From Planctomycetes bacterium B3_Pla (GTDB taxonomy: Bacteria > Planctomycetota > Phycisphaerae > Sedimentisphaerales > Anaerobacaceae), in assembly GCA_005223045.1 (NCBI GenBank), contig NJBM01000002.1, positions 248,001-312,000 of the forward strand: DNA of 64,000 nucleotides, written 5' to 3'. Made by a program: the position numbers and the translations under genes. Of this stretch, positions 1 through 9,067 are shown piece after piece; positions within the stretch are counted from its first letter, which is position 1; every line of letters starts with the position of its first letter. The notes beneath the pieces are model-generated. The model did no database searches, was not told the origin of the DNA, and saw nothing but the letters and a program-made list of their open reading frames with translations.

Positions 1-103
1 GCACAAAATCATCCTGTGTCAAGTCTGTGCCGGAAAAGTTGATCCCTTTGTAGCCGTTGACTTGCAGATCAACCAACCCGCATCTCTTGGCTCCGTCGGA
101 CAT
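1..103 (-). CDS. N-acetylglucosamine-6-phosphate deacetylase-like amidohydrolase, N-terminal fragment
   Basis: Only the first 34 codons lie in the window; the gene runs off the left edge. The ATG at 103-101 is preceded by GGAGTAAAG, a good ribosome binding site. The visible protein contains GLVDLQVNGYKGINFSG. This resembles the start of NagA-type amidohydrolases, where the strand leading to the metal site reads DLQVNG followed by a Gly-x-Asp-Phe-like segment. NagA removes the acetyl group from N-acetylglucosamine-6-phosphate in the cytoplasm. It follows the aminotransferase by about 100 bp on the same strand, so it may belong to the same operon and to amino-sugar metabolism. The catalytic residues are outside the window, so the exact substrate is open. 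Confidence 0.55.
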   Translation of the reverse strand, partial: MSDGAKRCGLVDLQVNGYKGINFSGTDLTQDDFV

Positions 104-203
104 CTTTACTCCATCTACCCATGTTCTTTACTTAGCATTAGCTTGAACCACCTTATACGAGATGTCAGCAGATCTGTCAAATGAACGAAGCCGCCCGGAT
201 TAT

Positions 204-1568
204 CTAAACCGCTTCACTTACCGCTTCACGAATTACCTCGCAACCTTCGTTGATTGCTTCTTCGCTGATGCACAGAGGCGGCGATATCTTGACGCAGCCT
301 CCGCCCACGCCCACTGGCGCGAACATCAGCAGACCCTTGCGGAAACAAAGGTTTATCACATCCCAGGCCAGTTCGTAATCCGGCTCTTTTGTGCCCTTCT
401 TGACCATCAGCAGCCCGGCCACCAAGCCTTCCCCGGGCGCATGGCCTATGATATCGGGGAACTCACTTTTTATTTGCTGCAGATTCTCCTGGAGGACCGG
501 CCCGACTTTCGCGGCGTTCTCCACCAGCCCTTCCTGTTCGATGACTTCGATGCTGGCCAGTGCCGCAGCACAGCAAAGCGGATTGCCCGAGTGAGTGCTG
601 GTCATTTCATTTGGGCCGTAAAGGTCCATCACCTCCGGGCTGCTGATTACACCGCTGATCGGCAGTGAGCTGCTTAGCCCCTTGCCGATAAAGAACAAGT
701 CCGGCGCCACGTCGTAAAGCTCAAAGGCCCATAGGGTTCCGCATCTTCCAAAACCAGCCTGGACCTCATCGAAACAGAGCAGGGCGCCAAATTTGTCGCA
801 CCATTTTCTCAGGTCCTGCGCGTACTGTTTCGGCATAAAGTTGGGTCCGACGCCCTGGTACGTCTCGCTTATCACTCCCGCCACGTCGTCCGGCTTGACC
901 CCCAGCTCAGCGAGGGTCCTTTCAAATAATTCAAAACTCGTATCAGTGCAGCGAAATCCGTCGGGAAAGGGCACATGCACTATCTCAGGGTCGAGGTTCT
1001 TGATCCATGCCTTGCCGCCGGCGATGCCACCTATCTGCTGAGCGCCTAAGGTCCGGCCGTGAAATGAGTCGGAAAATGAAACGATTACGTTCTTCTTGTC
1101 ACCGCCGAATCTGTATCCGTATGTGCGCATAAGTTTGAGCGCACACTCAGCCGCCTCTCCTCCGGTGCTGAGCAAAAATACTTTGTTCAAACCTTCCGGA
1201 GCTAACGAAACGAGCTTCTGCACAAGCTTAATCCTGGCTTCGTTCGGAAAACAGTAAGTGGTAAGCAGAGGGCGGCGCACCTGTCCGGCGATTGCCTCGG
1301 CAATGTGTTTGTGACCGTGCCCGGCGTTGGTTACGAGCACACCGGACGAAAAATCAAGCCACATATTGCCGTAAGCGTCATAGACATTCACACCCTCGGC
1401 GCGGTCCCAGATCACCGGCGGCTGACCTCTCATGCTGACCGACTCGGCCTCGCGAAGTTTTTCAATCTTCTGTATCGTCTCAGGATTCGGGATGGCCCCT
1501 GAAAGTTTGCGAAACTTTGTTGATACGTGGTTTACCTCGGTGGGGACAAGCGGAAATTCCTTTGCCAT
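204..1568 (-). CDS. Class III PLP-dependent aminotransferase
   Basis: Protein of 454 residues, typical length for class III (omega) aminotransferases such as 4-aminobutyrate, acetylornithine and glutamate-1-semialdehyde enzymes. The segment LLCFDEVQAGFGRCG carries the PLP-binding Asp, and FFIGKGLSSSLPISG carries the Schiff-base Lys. An upstream TTG at 1592 keeps the frame open, but the ATG at 1568 (MAKEFPLVP) has GGAG at good spacing and is preferred. It lies 30 bp after a Gfo/Idh oxidoreductase gene and before a NagA-like gene. An oxidoreductase followed by an aminotransferase suggests formation or removal of an amino group on a sugar or sugar acid. That is inference; the substrate cannot be read from the sequence. 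Confidence 0.88.
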   Translation of the reverse strand: MAKEFPLVPTEVNHVSTKFRKLSGAIPNPETIQKIEKLREAESVSMRGQPPVIWDRAEGVNVYDAYGNMWLDFSSGVLVTNAGHGHKHIAEAIAGQVRRPLLTTYCFPNEARIKLVQKLVSLAPEGLNKVFLLSTGGEAAECALKLMRTYGYRFGGDKKNVIVSFSDSFHGRTLGAQQIGGIAGGKAWIKNLDPEIVHVPFPDGFRCTDTSFELFERTLAELGVKPDDVAGVISETYQGVGPNFMPKQYAQDLRKWCDKFGALLCFDEVQAGFGRCGTLWAFELYDVAPDLFFIGKGLSSSLPISGVISSPEVMDLYGPNEMTSTHSGNPLCCAAALASIEVIEQEGLVENAAKVGPVLQENLQQIKSEFPDIIGHAPGEGLVAGLLMVKKGTKEPDYELAWDVINLCFRKGLLMFAPVGVGGGCVKISPPLCISEEAINEGCEVIREAVSEAV

Positions 1569-1598
1569 TTCATCTCCGGATTCTTGCTGCAATGTTTG

Positions 1599-2867
1599 TC
1601 AATATTTACGAAAATCGACGCCGGCATTTTCGCCGTAGGTTATCTCTACCTCTCTGCCGCCGTTTAGAATTGAAAGCCGCCCCGCCTCGACTACCAGCTC
1701 GTTGTACGAGCTGTTCGCGGGGGTCGCCATGATGCCTTCGTCGTCAAATTGTTTGATCAGCTTCTGTCTGCGGGCCAGCGCCTGCCGGTCGTCTGCATCG
1801 ACAGACACATCAATGCACTTGCAGATGTTCTTCACTATCAGCTCGATGGAACGATACCCGTACCCGACAGGCGTCAATCCGCCCCCGCCGAGATCGACGT
1901 ATTTGAAATAATCCGGACTCGGCTCGGAGTAATATGTATCGCCAGGCTCGCTGCCCTTTTCAACGTAACAGTGCTCGATGCCGCGGTTCTGGTCGTTGTG
2001 TACGAGCATACCGCTTTTGTCGTCGCCCCGGCAGTACATGCGGATGCCCTGGAAGTTGCCGCCGGGGCCGTCATCGGGATAGCCCATTATGTTCGTCACG
2101 TTCAGGCACGCATCGTTCTCCCATACGACGCGGGCATCGGTCCAAAGGTAACCGGGCTTGCCGTTCGGATATGTGTCTTTTATGCCGTAAACAGACACCG
2201 CTCTGGGCAGCAGTCCCGTGATAAAATGCACCTGGTCAACGTAGTGGCATCCGACATACGTGAACATATCCGAGTTTTCCACGGTGAACCAGTTCTGGAA
2301 ATTCGAATGCCGGTAGTAATAAGGCTCATTCATTTCCGCATGGCCGATACGAAATTCCCCGAATTTGCCCTCTCTGTAGAGCTGGCGGGCCATCAGCGCC
2401 CGGTCGTCGAGACGTTTATGGTACTCGACGCCCACGACAAGCCCCTTTTCGTAGGCGGTCTTCTCGATCTCGACGGCCTGCGAATACGCCAACACTAACG
2501 GCTTCACACAGCATACATGCTGATCACAGGCAAGGGCGGCTTGTATAACCTCATAATGCACCTGGTCCGGCACGGCAACGACCACAATGCTGCCTTTAGG
2601 CATCTTTTCGATTACTTCTCTGAACAGATCGGGACAATTCCGCCCCGGATCCGTTTCAAGAGAAGGATATGCCGTGAAGCTGTGGCCGCCAAATGCCTTC
2701 TTGAGCGTTTCATCCTGCGCCAAGACCTTCAACGGAGCGCTATTCAGGGCGCAGACAGCAACCTCACCTATAACACCCAGTCGCTGAAGCTGATAGACCG
2801 ACGGCAAAATCTGCACCTGCGTTATCATTCCGCCGCCGACAATACACACTTGAGGCTTATTGCTCAT
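1599..2867 (-). CDS. Gfo/Idh/MocA family NAD(P)-dependent oxidoreductase
   Basis: Protein of 422 residues. The N-terminal Rossmann fold begins VCIVGGGMITQVQILPSVY, and the family signature CVKPLVLAYSQA (the EKP-like region with catalytic Lys) is visible near residue 120. The C-terminal half matches the substrate-binding sheet domain of the family. Such enzymes oxidise or reduce sugars, inositols and their derivatives in the cytoplasm. ATG start with an AAGAGAA ribosome binding site. First gene of the leftward group, divergent from the heparinase-like gene; the aminotransferase follows closely and is probably co-transcribed. At 422 residues it is longer than the usual 330-390. The exact sugar substrate is unknown. 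Confidence 0.88.
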   Translation of the reverse strand: MSNKPQVCIVGGGMITQVQILPSVYQLQRLGVIGEVAVCALNSAPLKVLAQDETLKKAFGGHSFTAYPSLETDPGRNCPDLFREVIEKMPKGSIVVVAVPDQVHYEVIQAALACDQHVCCVKPLVLAYSQAVEIEKTAYEKGLVVGVEYHKRLDDRALMARQLYREGKFGEFRIGHAEMNEPYYYRHSNFQNWFTVENSDMFTYVGCHYVDQVHFITGLLPRAVSVYGIKDTYPNGKPGYLWTDARVVWENDACLNVTNIMGYPDDGPGGNFQGIRMYCRGDDKSGMLVHNDQNRGIEHCYVEKGSEPGDTYYSEPSPDYFKYVDLGGGGLTPVGYGYRSIELIVKNICKCIDVSVDADDRQALARRQKLIKQFDDEGIMATPANSSYNELVVEAGRLSILNGGREVEITYGENAGVDFRKY

Positions 2868-2947
2868 CGAGTTCTCTTTGAATCGCTACTTCAATAAAGA
2901 TTGACGTAAACTCTCTTCGGTCCACGTTGCAACCGTCTTGGGGCCAA

Positions 2948-2976
2948 TAATTAGCACTGCCCCGTCCGGTTGTCAA
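2948..2976 (-). promoter_or_regulatory. Sigma-70-like promoter for the oxidoreductase-aminotransferase operon
   Basis: On the minus strand TTGACA (2976-2971) is followed after 17 bp by TAATTA (2953-2948), about 80 bp before the oxidoreductase ATG. The -35 is perfect and the -10 is weaker. Predicted by eye from consensus and position only. Confidence 0.4.
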
Positions 2977-3062
2977 ATCTAATTTTTCATTTGATTACTG
3001 CGGTCCCATTCTGTACAAGTATAGCAAAATGTCAATCCGGTCAGATAGAATGGAGGTGGACC

Positions 3063-4925
3063 TTGGCGAATACATGTAAGTTAGCTGCGTTGGTGACTGT
3101 CTTGAGCTGCTGCTGTCTCGCTTCGGCACAGGCCGGGCAGATTACCGTAGATTCTTCGACGGTCCTTGAGACGCTCGACAAGAGCCATCCCCGATTGTTC
3201 CTCAAAGACGAGGGCCTTGAGAGCCTCAAGAAGCAATATGCCAAAGACAACATTCTCCGGAAGTATTTGAAGGACGTTATCGAGCAAGCGGACGCCTTCG
3301 CCGGCAAATCGATGCTTACTCACAGGAAGATTGGGCCGCGGCTTCTTCACGTCAGCAGAGAATGCCTTAGCCGAATCTATGCTCTTTGCCTTGCTTACAG
3401 GTGGACCGGCGAAGAAAGGTATGCCAAAAAGGCCGTCGAAAACCTGCTGGCCGTATGCGCTTTCAAGGACTGGAATCCGTCGCATTTTCTCGACGTAGCC
3501 GAAATGTCTCACGCGGTCGGACTCGGCTATGACTGGCTTTATTCCTATCTCGACGCCGAGACGCGAGAGAAAATCAAGGCCGGCCTTATCAAGAACGGAC
3601 TGGAGCCCGGACTGAAGGTGTACGAGAGGGATCGAGGATGGGTCCGAAGCGAACACAACTGGAACCAGGTCTGCAACGGCGGGCTGATTATCGGCGCGCT
3701 GGCGATCGCGGAATCCAACCCGCGATACGCCGAGCAAATTGTTCCCGCCGCCGTTCGCTCGCTTCCACGGGCGCTGAAAAGTTACGCCCCCGACGGCGCC
3801 TGGGGGGAGGGACCAGGCTATTGGTATTATGCCACTCGCTACACCGCCTACGGCCTGGCGGCGCTGCAGAGTGCGTTAGGCAGGGACTTCGGGCTTTCAA
3901 AAATCGACGGTCTCTCGGAGGCGGGGAACTTCCCGATACATACGACCGGTCCCACCGGAATGCTCGTAAACCTTGCCGATAGTGGGGAAAGGGCCCGCAG
4001 GAGACCTATGCCGTGCATGTTCTGGCTTGCCCGCACTTTCGACAATCCGTTCTTTGCTCAATCCGAACATGCTGTGGTCGCAAAACGCGGGGCGGGTCCC
4101 CGGCACGTCGTATGGTATATACCTCCGGCGGAGAATGAGGCCGAATCGAGAGAGCTGGACCGCTATTTCCGCGGCCCCGTGGAGGTGGCGGTCTTTCGCA
4201 GTGCCTGGAATGATCCTGATGCGCTGTTCGTTGGCGTTAAGGCGGGCTACAACCAGGTCAATCACGGCCACCTCGACTTAGGCAACTTCGAGCTTGACGC
4301 GCTCGGCGTGCGATGGGTACGCGACCTCGGCTCGGACAACTACAATCTGCCCGGTTACTGGGACGGCAAAAGAGGCGGAAAACGCTGGTCCTACTATCGT
4401 CTCAACTCCAAAAGTCACAGCATCCCTCTGTTGAACGGCGAAGATCAGGACCCGATGGGAGAGTCGAGATTCATCCGGTTCGATTCAAAGAAGTCCTTCG
4501 CTCATGCCCTTATCGATCTTACAAGCGCCTATCAAAAGTTCGCCAAAAAGGTGACGCGAGGTGTTGCTATCTCAAGCAGACAGGCGGTAATCGTGCAGGA
4601 TGAGTTCGAGATTGAAAAGCCCTGCGAGATCACGTGGGCCATGACGACCGATGCCGAGATATCCTTCGATAAGGAATGGATTGCAAGGCTTACTCTTGAC
4701 GGCAGGGAACTTGTTGCGCGAGTCTTGTCGCCGTATCACGCACGGTTTACGGTTGAATCCGCCGAGCAGAAGCCGCCCGAAAAGACCAACAAAGGCGTCA
4801 AGCGACTGACCCTGCGACTGCCGCAGGCAAAAGGCAACGTTCGGATAGCGATCCTGCTCTCGCCCGTATGGAAGGGCGGGGATTACATTAGTTCCACCGG
4901 ATTAAAGCCGTTGGCGGAGTGGTGA
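3063..4925 (+). CDS. Secreted heparinase II/III-like polysaccharide lyase
   Basis: About 620 residues. A start at TTG 3063 is preferred because GGAGG lies at 3052-3056 with 6-base spacing. It gives a clean signal peptide ([24 protein letters not shown]) that is lost inside a longer N-terminus if an upstream start is used. The N-terminal half is the alpha-toroid typical of alginate and heparinase-like lyases ([29 protein letters not shown]). The C-terminal half has the heparinase II/III beta-sandwich motif [16 protein letters not shown]. Such enzymes cleave uronic-acid polysaccharides by beta-elimination outside the cytoplasm. Followed at 40 bp by a secreted esterase gene, suggesting joint attack on a substituted acidic glycan. 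The polysaccharide itself is not identifiable. Confidence 0.82.
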   Translation: MANTCKLAALVTVLSCCCLASAQAGQITVDSSTVLETLDKSHPRLFLKDEGLESLKKQYAKDNILRKYLKDVIEQADAFAGKSMLTHRKIGPRLLHVSRECLSRIYALCLAYRWTGEERYAKKAVENLLAVCAFKDWNPSHFLDVAEMSHAVGLGYDWLYSYLDAETREKIKAGLIKNGLEPGLKVYERDRGWVRSEHNWNQVCNGGLIIGALAIAESNPRYAEQIVPAAVRSLPRALKSYAPDGAWGEGPGYWYYATRYTAYGLAALQSALGRDFGLSKIDGLSEAGNFPIHTTGPTGMLVNLADSGERARRRPMPCMFWLARTFDNPFFAQSEHAVVAKRGAGPRHVVWYIPPAENEAESRELDRYFRGPVEVAVFRSAWNDPDALFVGVKAGYNQVNHGHLDLGNFELDALGVRWVRDLGSDNYNLPGYWDGKRGGKRWSYYRLNSKSHSIPLLNGEDQDPMGESRFIRFDSKKSFAHALIDLTSAYQKFAKKVTRGVAISSRQAVIVQDEFEIEKPCEITWAMTTDAEISFDKEWIARLTLDGRELVARVLSPYHARFTVESAEQKPPEKTNKGVKRLTLRLPQAKGNVRIAILLSPVWKGGDYISSTGLKPLAEW

Positions 4926-4965
4926 ACACACGTGTCTAAATATGTACCGAATCAGGAGGTCAAAA

Positions 4966-6171
4966 ATGCAAAGTCCATCAGATAGCAGCTACAAGACAGT
5001 CGTCATTAGCGTATCAATACTTATGCTTGGGTTTGGTACAACTGTGGTACAAGCGGCCGCCGAGAAGAAACCGGAGCTTTGCCAGGGGAATTATCACAGC
5101 GAAGAGGCGGCGAAAGAGCAATTAGCTAAATTCGCCCAAAGCTATTCCAACTTAGCCGAATGGAAAGCACGGGCCGAGCGGATTCGTGAGGGCATTCTTC
5201 GCGGCGTCGAACTTCTGCCGCTGCCTGACAAGCACGCGCTGAATCCAATAATTCACAGCAAACGCAAATACAAGGGTTACACCGTGGAAAACGTGGCCTT
5301 TGAGTCTTTGCCCGGCGTCTTTGTCACAGGCAACCTGTATCGCCCGCGCCGGGGCAAGGGGCCGTTCGCCGGGATACTTTGCCCGCACGGGCATTGGGGC
5401 AAGCCCGAAAACTATGGGCGCTTCCGGCCCAACATGCAGAAGCGCTGCGCCACCCTGGCCCGGATGGGGGCGGTAGTGTTTTCCTATGACATGGTCGGTT
5501 ACGGTGACTGGAAAAACGCCGGTTGGGAGCACAAGCGGCCGAAAGTTCTCAAATTGCAGCTCTGGAACAGCATCCGTGCCGTAGATTATCTTACCTCCCG
5601 CAAAGACGTGGACCCCAAACGTATCGGAATCACAGGCGCATCCGGCGGAGGAACACAATCGTTTCTCCTGACTGCGGTTGATGATAGAATTGCCGTATCG
5701 GTTCCCACCGTGATGGTCTCGGCACACTTCTTCGGCGGCTGCGACTGTGAAAGCGGGATGCCGATTCACAAGAGCGATACGCACGAAACGAATAACACGG
5801 ATATTGCCGCTTTGGCCGCGCCCCGCCCTCAACTGCTCATATCGGACGGCAAGGACTGGACGAAGAACACACCCGACGTAGAGTTTCCCTACATTCGCAA
5901 CGTCTATCGTCTCTACGATGCTCAGGCCAACGTCGAGTACCTGCATCTTCCCGATGAGGGGCACGATTACGGCATCTCAAAGCGGCTCGGCGCCTACAAG
6001 TTCCTCGCGAAACATCTGGGACTGTCGCTCAAGAAAGTCAGCAAACCCGACGGCTCAATCGACGAGAGCTTTGTTGTTGTTCAGAAGAATGAGGACTTGT
6101 ACGTCTTTGGCCCCGACCATCCAAGGCCGGTACACGCCGTCAGTGCCGACGCCAAGCTGCCCTGGGATTAG
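4966..6171 (+). CDS. Secreted acetylxylan-esterase-like alpha/beta hydrolase
   Basis: About 401 residues from the ATG at 4966, which has AGGAGG at 4954-4959; an ATG 24 bp upstream has no ribosome binding site. N-terminal signal peptide up to VVQAAA. The alpha/beta-hydrolase nucleophile elbow is [10 protein letters not shown]. The acid residue is likely in LLISDGKDW and the catalytic His in DEGHDYG. The layout (a long N-terminal part, [10 protein letters not shown] near residue 120) matches the acetyl xylan esterase / glucuronoyl-esterase-like group common in Planctomycetota. Its likely role is removing ester groups from polysaccharides in the periplasm. It sits 40 bp behind the heparinase-like gene and is probably co-transcribed. 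The substrate is inferred from context only. Confidence 0.8.
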   Translation: MQSPSDSSYKTVVISVSILMLGFGTTVVQAAAEKKPELCQGNYHSEEAAKEQLAKFAQSYSNLAEWKARAERIREGILRGVELLPLPDKHALNPIIHSKRKYKGYTVENVAFESLPGVFVTGNLYRPRRGKGPFAGILCPHGHWGKPENYGRFRPNMQKRCATLARMGAVVFSYDMVGYGDWKNAGWEHKRPKVLKLQLWNSIRAVDYLTSRKDVDPKRIGITGASGGGTQSFLLTAVDDRIAVSVPTVMVSAHFFGGCDCESGMPIHKSDTHETNNTDIAALAAPRPQLLISDGKDWTKNTPDVEFPYIRNVYRLYDAQANVEYLHLPDEGHDYGISKRLGAYKFLAKHLGLSLKKVSKPDGSIDESFVVVQKNEDLYVFGPDHPRPVHAVSADAKLPWD

Positions 6172-6188
6172 CTTGTGTGGAGCAGGAT

Positions 6189-6409
6189 GTCATTGCGAGC
6201 ACCTGACCTGATTCTCAGGATGTATAGAGAAGAAAACAGCCTACTCCTATCATTGCGAAGGAGCGCAGCGACTGCGGCAATCTCAATCCCAACGCTGCAA
6301 AGAGAAGTCTATTTTCTTAGGAGGCCCGAAGGGCCGTGGCAATCTCCTCCGTGACGAGCAGGAAACACCATCGCCATCTTTGAGATTGCTTCGCTTCGCT
6401 CGCAATGAC
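6189..6409. repeat. Inverted copies of a CATTGCGAG/GCAATCTC dispersed repeat
   Basis: The spacer between two convergent genes contains several related blocks: CATTGCGAGC at 6191, CATTGCGAAGGAGCG ending GGCAATCTC at 6251-6284, TGGCAATCTC near 6337-6346, and the inverted block GAGATTGCTTCG ending CGCAATGAC at 6382-6409. The same blocks recur at 18514-18593 and 59733-59811. Each site pairs copies in opposite orientation, so the transcript could fold into long hairpins. No gene was seen here. Confidence 0.7.
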
Positions 6410-6448
6410 ATGCTCAGGCCGGATGTTTTCAACAGAGCAATAGAAGCT

Positions 6449-7120
6449 TTAAGCAGGAGGCTTCTTTAGCTCTTCTATCTTGGGAAGGTCCTTGAGCGTG
6501 TTCAGGCCGAAGAGTTCGAGGAATTTTTTCGTCGTTCCGTACAGCATCGGCCTGCCCAAAATTTCTGCCCGGCCGATTATCTTGACCAGTCCCTTATAAC
6601 AAAGGGACCGAATTACCTCTCCGGCGGCGACGCCCCGGATGGCCTCAATGTCGGCCCGTATGACCGGCTGCTTGTATGCAATTATGGCGAGCGTCTCCAT
6701 TGCCGCTGCGCTTAGCTTAGTGTCGCTGCGGACCCGAAGGAGTTTCTTGAGCCAGTGATTGTAGGGGCTCAGCGTGAGCATTTGAAAGCCGCCGGCAATT
6801 TGCTCAATTCGAAAGGCGTTATTGTTCGCCTGGTATTTCTCGTTTAGATTCTTGATGTGCCGACGAACCTGTTTTACATCCGCTTCAACGATTTTTGTCA
6901 GTCGGGCCGCCGTGAGAGGCTCATCGCTGGCAAACAACACCGCCTCCACGACCGACTCGACCGTCGGCTCAAAGTCCCGGTCCTGCCGTGACAAATCGGC
7001 TTGCTCCTCCTCTTCTTGTTCTACCGGTTGAGCTTCCTCTGCCTGCTCTGTTTGTTCAACTTGTTCCTCATCCAGCATTTGACATTCACCGTCCTGTATT
7101 TCCTGCTGTTCTTCTGTCAT
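6449..7120 (-). CDS. scpB: Segregation and condensation protein ScpB
   Basis: About 223 residues. The start at 7120 is preferred: its ATG overlaps the TGA of the Nif3-like gene (ATGA) and has GGAAG upstream; an in-frame ATG at 7132 is the alternative. A Glu/Gln-rich N-terminal tail of about 50 residues is followed by two winged-helix domains characteristic of ScpB (VESVVEAVLFASDEPLTAA, AMETLAIIAYKQPVIR, VIRSLCYKGLVKIIGRAE). ScpB with ScpA forms the kleisin part of the SMC complex that compacts and segregates the chromosome. No scpA is adjacent, which is less usual. It is the last gene of a packed operon starting near 13522. Identification is firm from the core motifs. Confidence 0.92.
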   Translation of the reverse strand: MTEEQQEIQDGECQMLDEEQVEQTEQAEEAQPVEQEEEEQADLSRQDRDFEPTVESVVEAVLFASDEPLTAARLTKIVEADVKQVRRHIKNLNEKYQANNNAFRIEQIAGGFQMLTLSPYNHWLKKLLRVRSDTKLSAAAMETLAIIAYKQPVIRADIEAIRGVAAGEVIRSLCYKGLVKIIGRAEILGRPMLYGTTKKFLELFGLNTLKDLPKIEELKKPPA

Positions 7121-8229
7121 ACGTTCTTCCATTTAAACGGGTCCGCATCCTTCCTGCTTATCTTGATCCTTATCTCTTTGAGCTGCTTTTTCAACTGCTT
7201 AGCGAATTTCTTCAATATGAACCGTTCCGAGACCGTATGGCTCAGGCAAATACAGGTCAGCCCGGCCTCCTGAGCCGCCAACGCCTGATGGTGTTTCAGT
7301 TCTCCGGTCAGGTACAGATCGGCCTTTGCGGCGATAACCGAATTGATAATCCTGCCGCACGAGCCTGCACAGACCGCCGCTTGCTTGACCAGCTTTTTTT
7401 CGTTTCCGACCAGGCCTACAGCCTTGGCTCCGGTGGCCTTCTTTATCCTCTCGACAATCTTTGCTATTCGCAACGGCCGGGCCAGTTCGCCGATTCTGCC
7501 CAACCCGAACTTTGCCTCGGTGCCGTGAAGTTTCAAGACGTCGAAGGCCGGTGTCTCATAGGGATGGGCCTTTTTCATTGCCGCAACCACTCCATCGAGC
7601 TTGTCGGCGGGCACAATCGTCTCGAACCTTGTCTCAGGCACCTTTTCCAATCTGCCTTTCCTGCCGATAGCCGGCTTTGCGCCTTTCTTAGGCAAAAATG
7701 TCCCGGTCCCCTCGGCGCCAAAACTGCAATGGCTGTAATTACCGATGGCCCCGGCGCCGGCGGCAAAAACCGCATTCGAGACTTCCGCCAGCGACTCAAC
7801 CGGGACGAAAACGATAAGTTTGTAATCGTCGCCTGCCGGGTCGTCAACGTAATCCCCGATTGGATCCCCATCACAAATACCGACAATCTCGGCAAGGCCG
7901 TCATTGACGCCGCCCATAGCCGAATCCAGGGCGGTGTGCACTGAAAATACCGCGATGCCGGCGCGAATCAAATCATATACTACACTTCCGGATCCATTGG
8001 CAGTTACTTTCTTGAGCCCGTCCCAAATTACCGGATGATAGCTTATAATCAGATCGGTTTTCAGCTTTTTCGCTTCGGCGACGACATCGCTCGTAGTATC
8101 GATAGTGAGCAGCACGTTCCTGACGCTTTTGTTCGGATCACCAACTAACAATCCCACGTTGTCCCAGTCCTGGGCCAATCCGAGCGGAAATATGTCTTCA
8201 ATCACTGCCGCAATTCTTTTCACATTCAT
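7117..8229 (-). CDS. Nif3-like dinuclear metal centre protein (NIF3/YbgI/YqfO family)
   Basis: Protein of 370 residues, the long YqfO-type form with a central insert (roughly residues 130-230, including NYSHCSFGAEGTGTF) between the two halves of the Nif3 fold. Metal-ligand motifs are visible: IISYHPVIW in the N-terminal half, FSVHTALDSAMGGVND, and TGELKHHQALAAQEAG in the C-terminal half. The family forms hexameric rings with a two-metal site; the enzymatic role is uncertain, with GTP cyclohydrolase I type 2 often annotated but not proven. It overlaps the pabC-like gene by 32 bp and scpB by 4 bp, so it is translated as part of an operon. Confidence 0.9.
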   Translation of the reverse strand: MNVKRIAAVIEDIFPLGLAQDWDNVGLLVGDPNKSVRNVLLTIDTTSDVVAEAKKLKTDLIISYHPVIWDGLKKVTANGSGSVVYDLIRAGIAVFSVHTALDSAMGGVNDGLAEIVGICDGDPIGDYVDDPAGDDYKLIVFVPVESLAEVSNAVFAAGAGAIGNYSHCSFGAEGTGTFLPKKGAKPAIGRKGRLEKVPETRFETIVPADKLDGVVAAMKKAHPYETPAFDVLKLHGTEAKFGLGRIGELARPLRIAKIVERIKKATGAKAVGLVGNEKKLVKQAAVCAGSCGRIINSVIAAKADLYLTGELKHHQALAAQEAGLTCICLSHTVSERFILKKFAKQLKKQLKEIRIKISRKDADPFKWKNV

Positions 8230-9067
8230 TTTTTACAAACTCATCGAAGCTTCTTTTTAGTTTTTTTACTGTCGGCCTGACCTTGCCGTCACCGACAGTG
8301 TGCTTTTCTACTTTGGTTATCGGCATAACCTGCATAATAACATTCGTCAGAAACAACTCGTCGGCGCCGAGCACGTCGTCTATGGACAGGTCTTTCTCGA
8401 TCAACTTGACCGAATTCTTCAAGGCGAGCTGGCAGACGGTCTTCCTGGCAACGCCCGCAAGGACCGGCGTCTCGATCGTCGGCGTATAGAGAACCGAGTC
8501 TTTAACCAAAAACACGTTGCTCACACACCCCTCGGCCAGGCGATTATCCGTTGTAAACCAAAGTGCCTCGGCGGCCCTCTTCTGGTGCGCCCAATTCAGT
8601 GCAATCATACGCGAAAAGTAGCTTGTGGTCTTGTGGCCGGATGTGGGTTCATTCGGATTTTGTCTGTACGGGCAAAGCACCACCAGAACACCGTTCTTAT
8701 AGTATTCCGCAGGGTAAGACCGGAACTTCGTGGCGGTGATAAGGAGCGTCGATTTCTGCCGGTCGGTCTCGGCCATAGGCCCGCCGGTCAATGTCAGCCG
8801 CAAACGGGCCTCGGTCAATTTGTTCGCCGACAACACTTTGTAGATGGCGTCGGTGATGTACTCTTTATCGTACGGACTACTGATCGACAGGTTTCGAGCA
8901 CTGAAGAACAGCCTGTCGAGATGATCCGTCAGCGCAAAGACCACGCCGTTGTGACTTCTCATCGTCTCGAAAAGCCCTGCCCCGTACAAGAACCCGCTGT
9001 CTGTCACAGATATGCAGGCCTTATCGATATCGACTAATTTATCATTTAGAAAAACCTGTTCGGGCAT
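8198..9067 (-). CDS. pabC: Class IV aminotransferase, probable aminodeoxychorismate lyase
   Basis: Protein of 289 residues, the length of fold-type IV PLP enzymes (branched-chain aminotransferase, D-amino-acid aminotransferase, aminodeoxychorismate lyase). Motifs: VTDSGFLYGAGLFETMRS near the N-terminus, GHKTTSYFSRM with the PLP-binding Lys, and AEGCVSNVFLV. The symbol pabC is suggested because it overlaps pabB by 26 bp on the same strand. The pair would convert chorismate and glutamine to 4-aminobenzoate for folate. Sequence alone does not exclude a branched-chain or D-amino-acid aminotransferase. ATG start, 32-bp overlap with the downstream Nif3-like gene. Confidence 0.72.
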   Translation of the reverse strand: MPEQVFLNDKLVDIDKACISVTDSGFLYGAGLFETMRSHNGVVFALTDHLDRLFFSARNLSISSPYDKEYITDAIYKVLSANKLTEARLRLTLTGGPMAETDRQKSTLLITATKFRSYPAEYYKNGVLVVLCPYRQNPNEPTSGHKTTSYFSRMIALNWAHQKRAAEALWFTTDNRLAEGCVSNVFLVKDSVLYTPTIETPVLAGVARKTVCQLALKNSVKLIEKDLSIDDVLGADELFLTNVIMQVMPITKVEKHTVGDGKVRPTVKKLKRSFDEFVKNECEKNCGSD

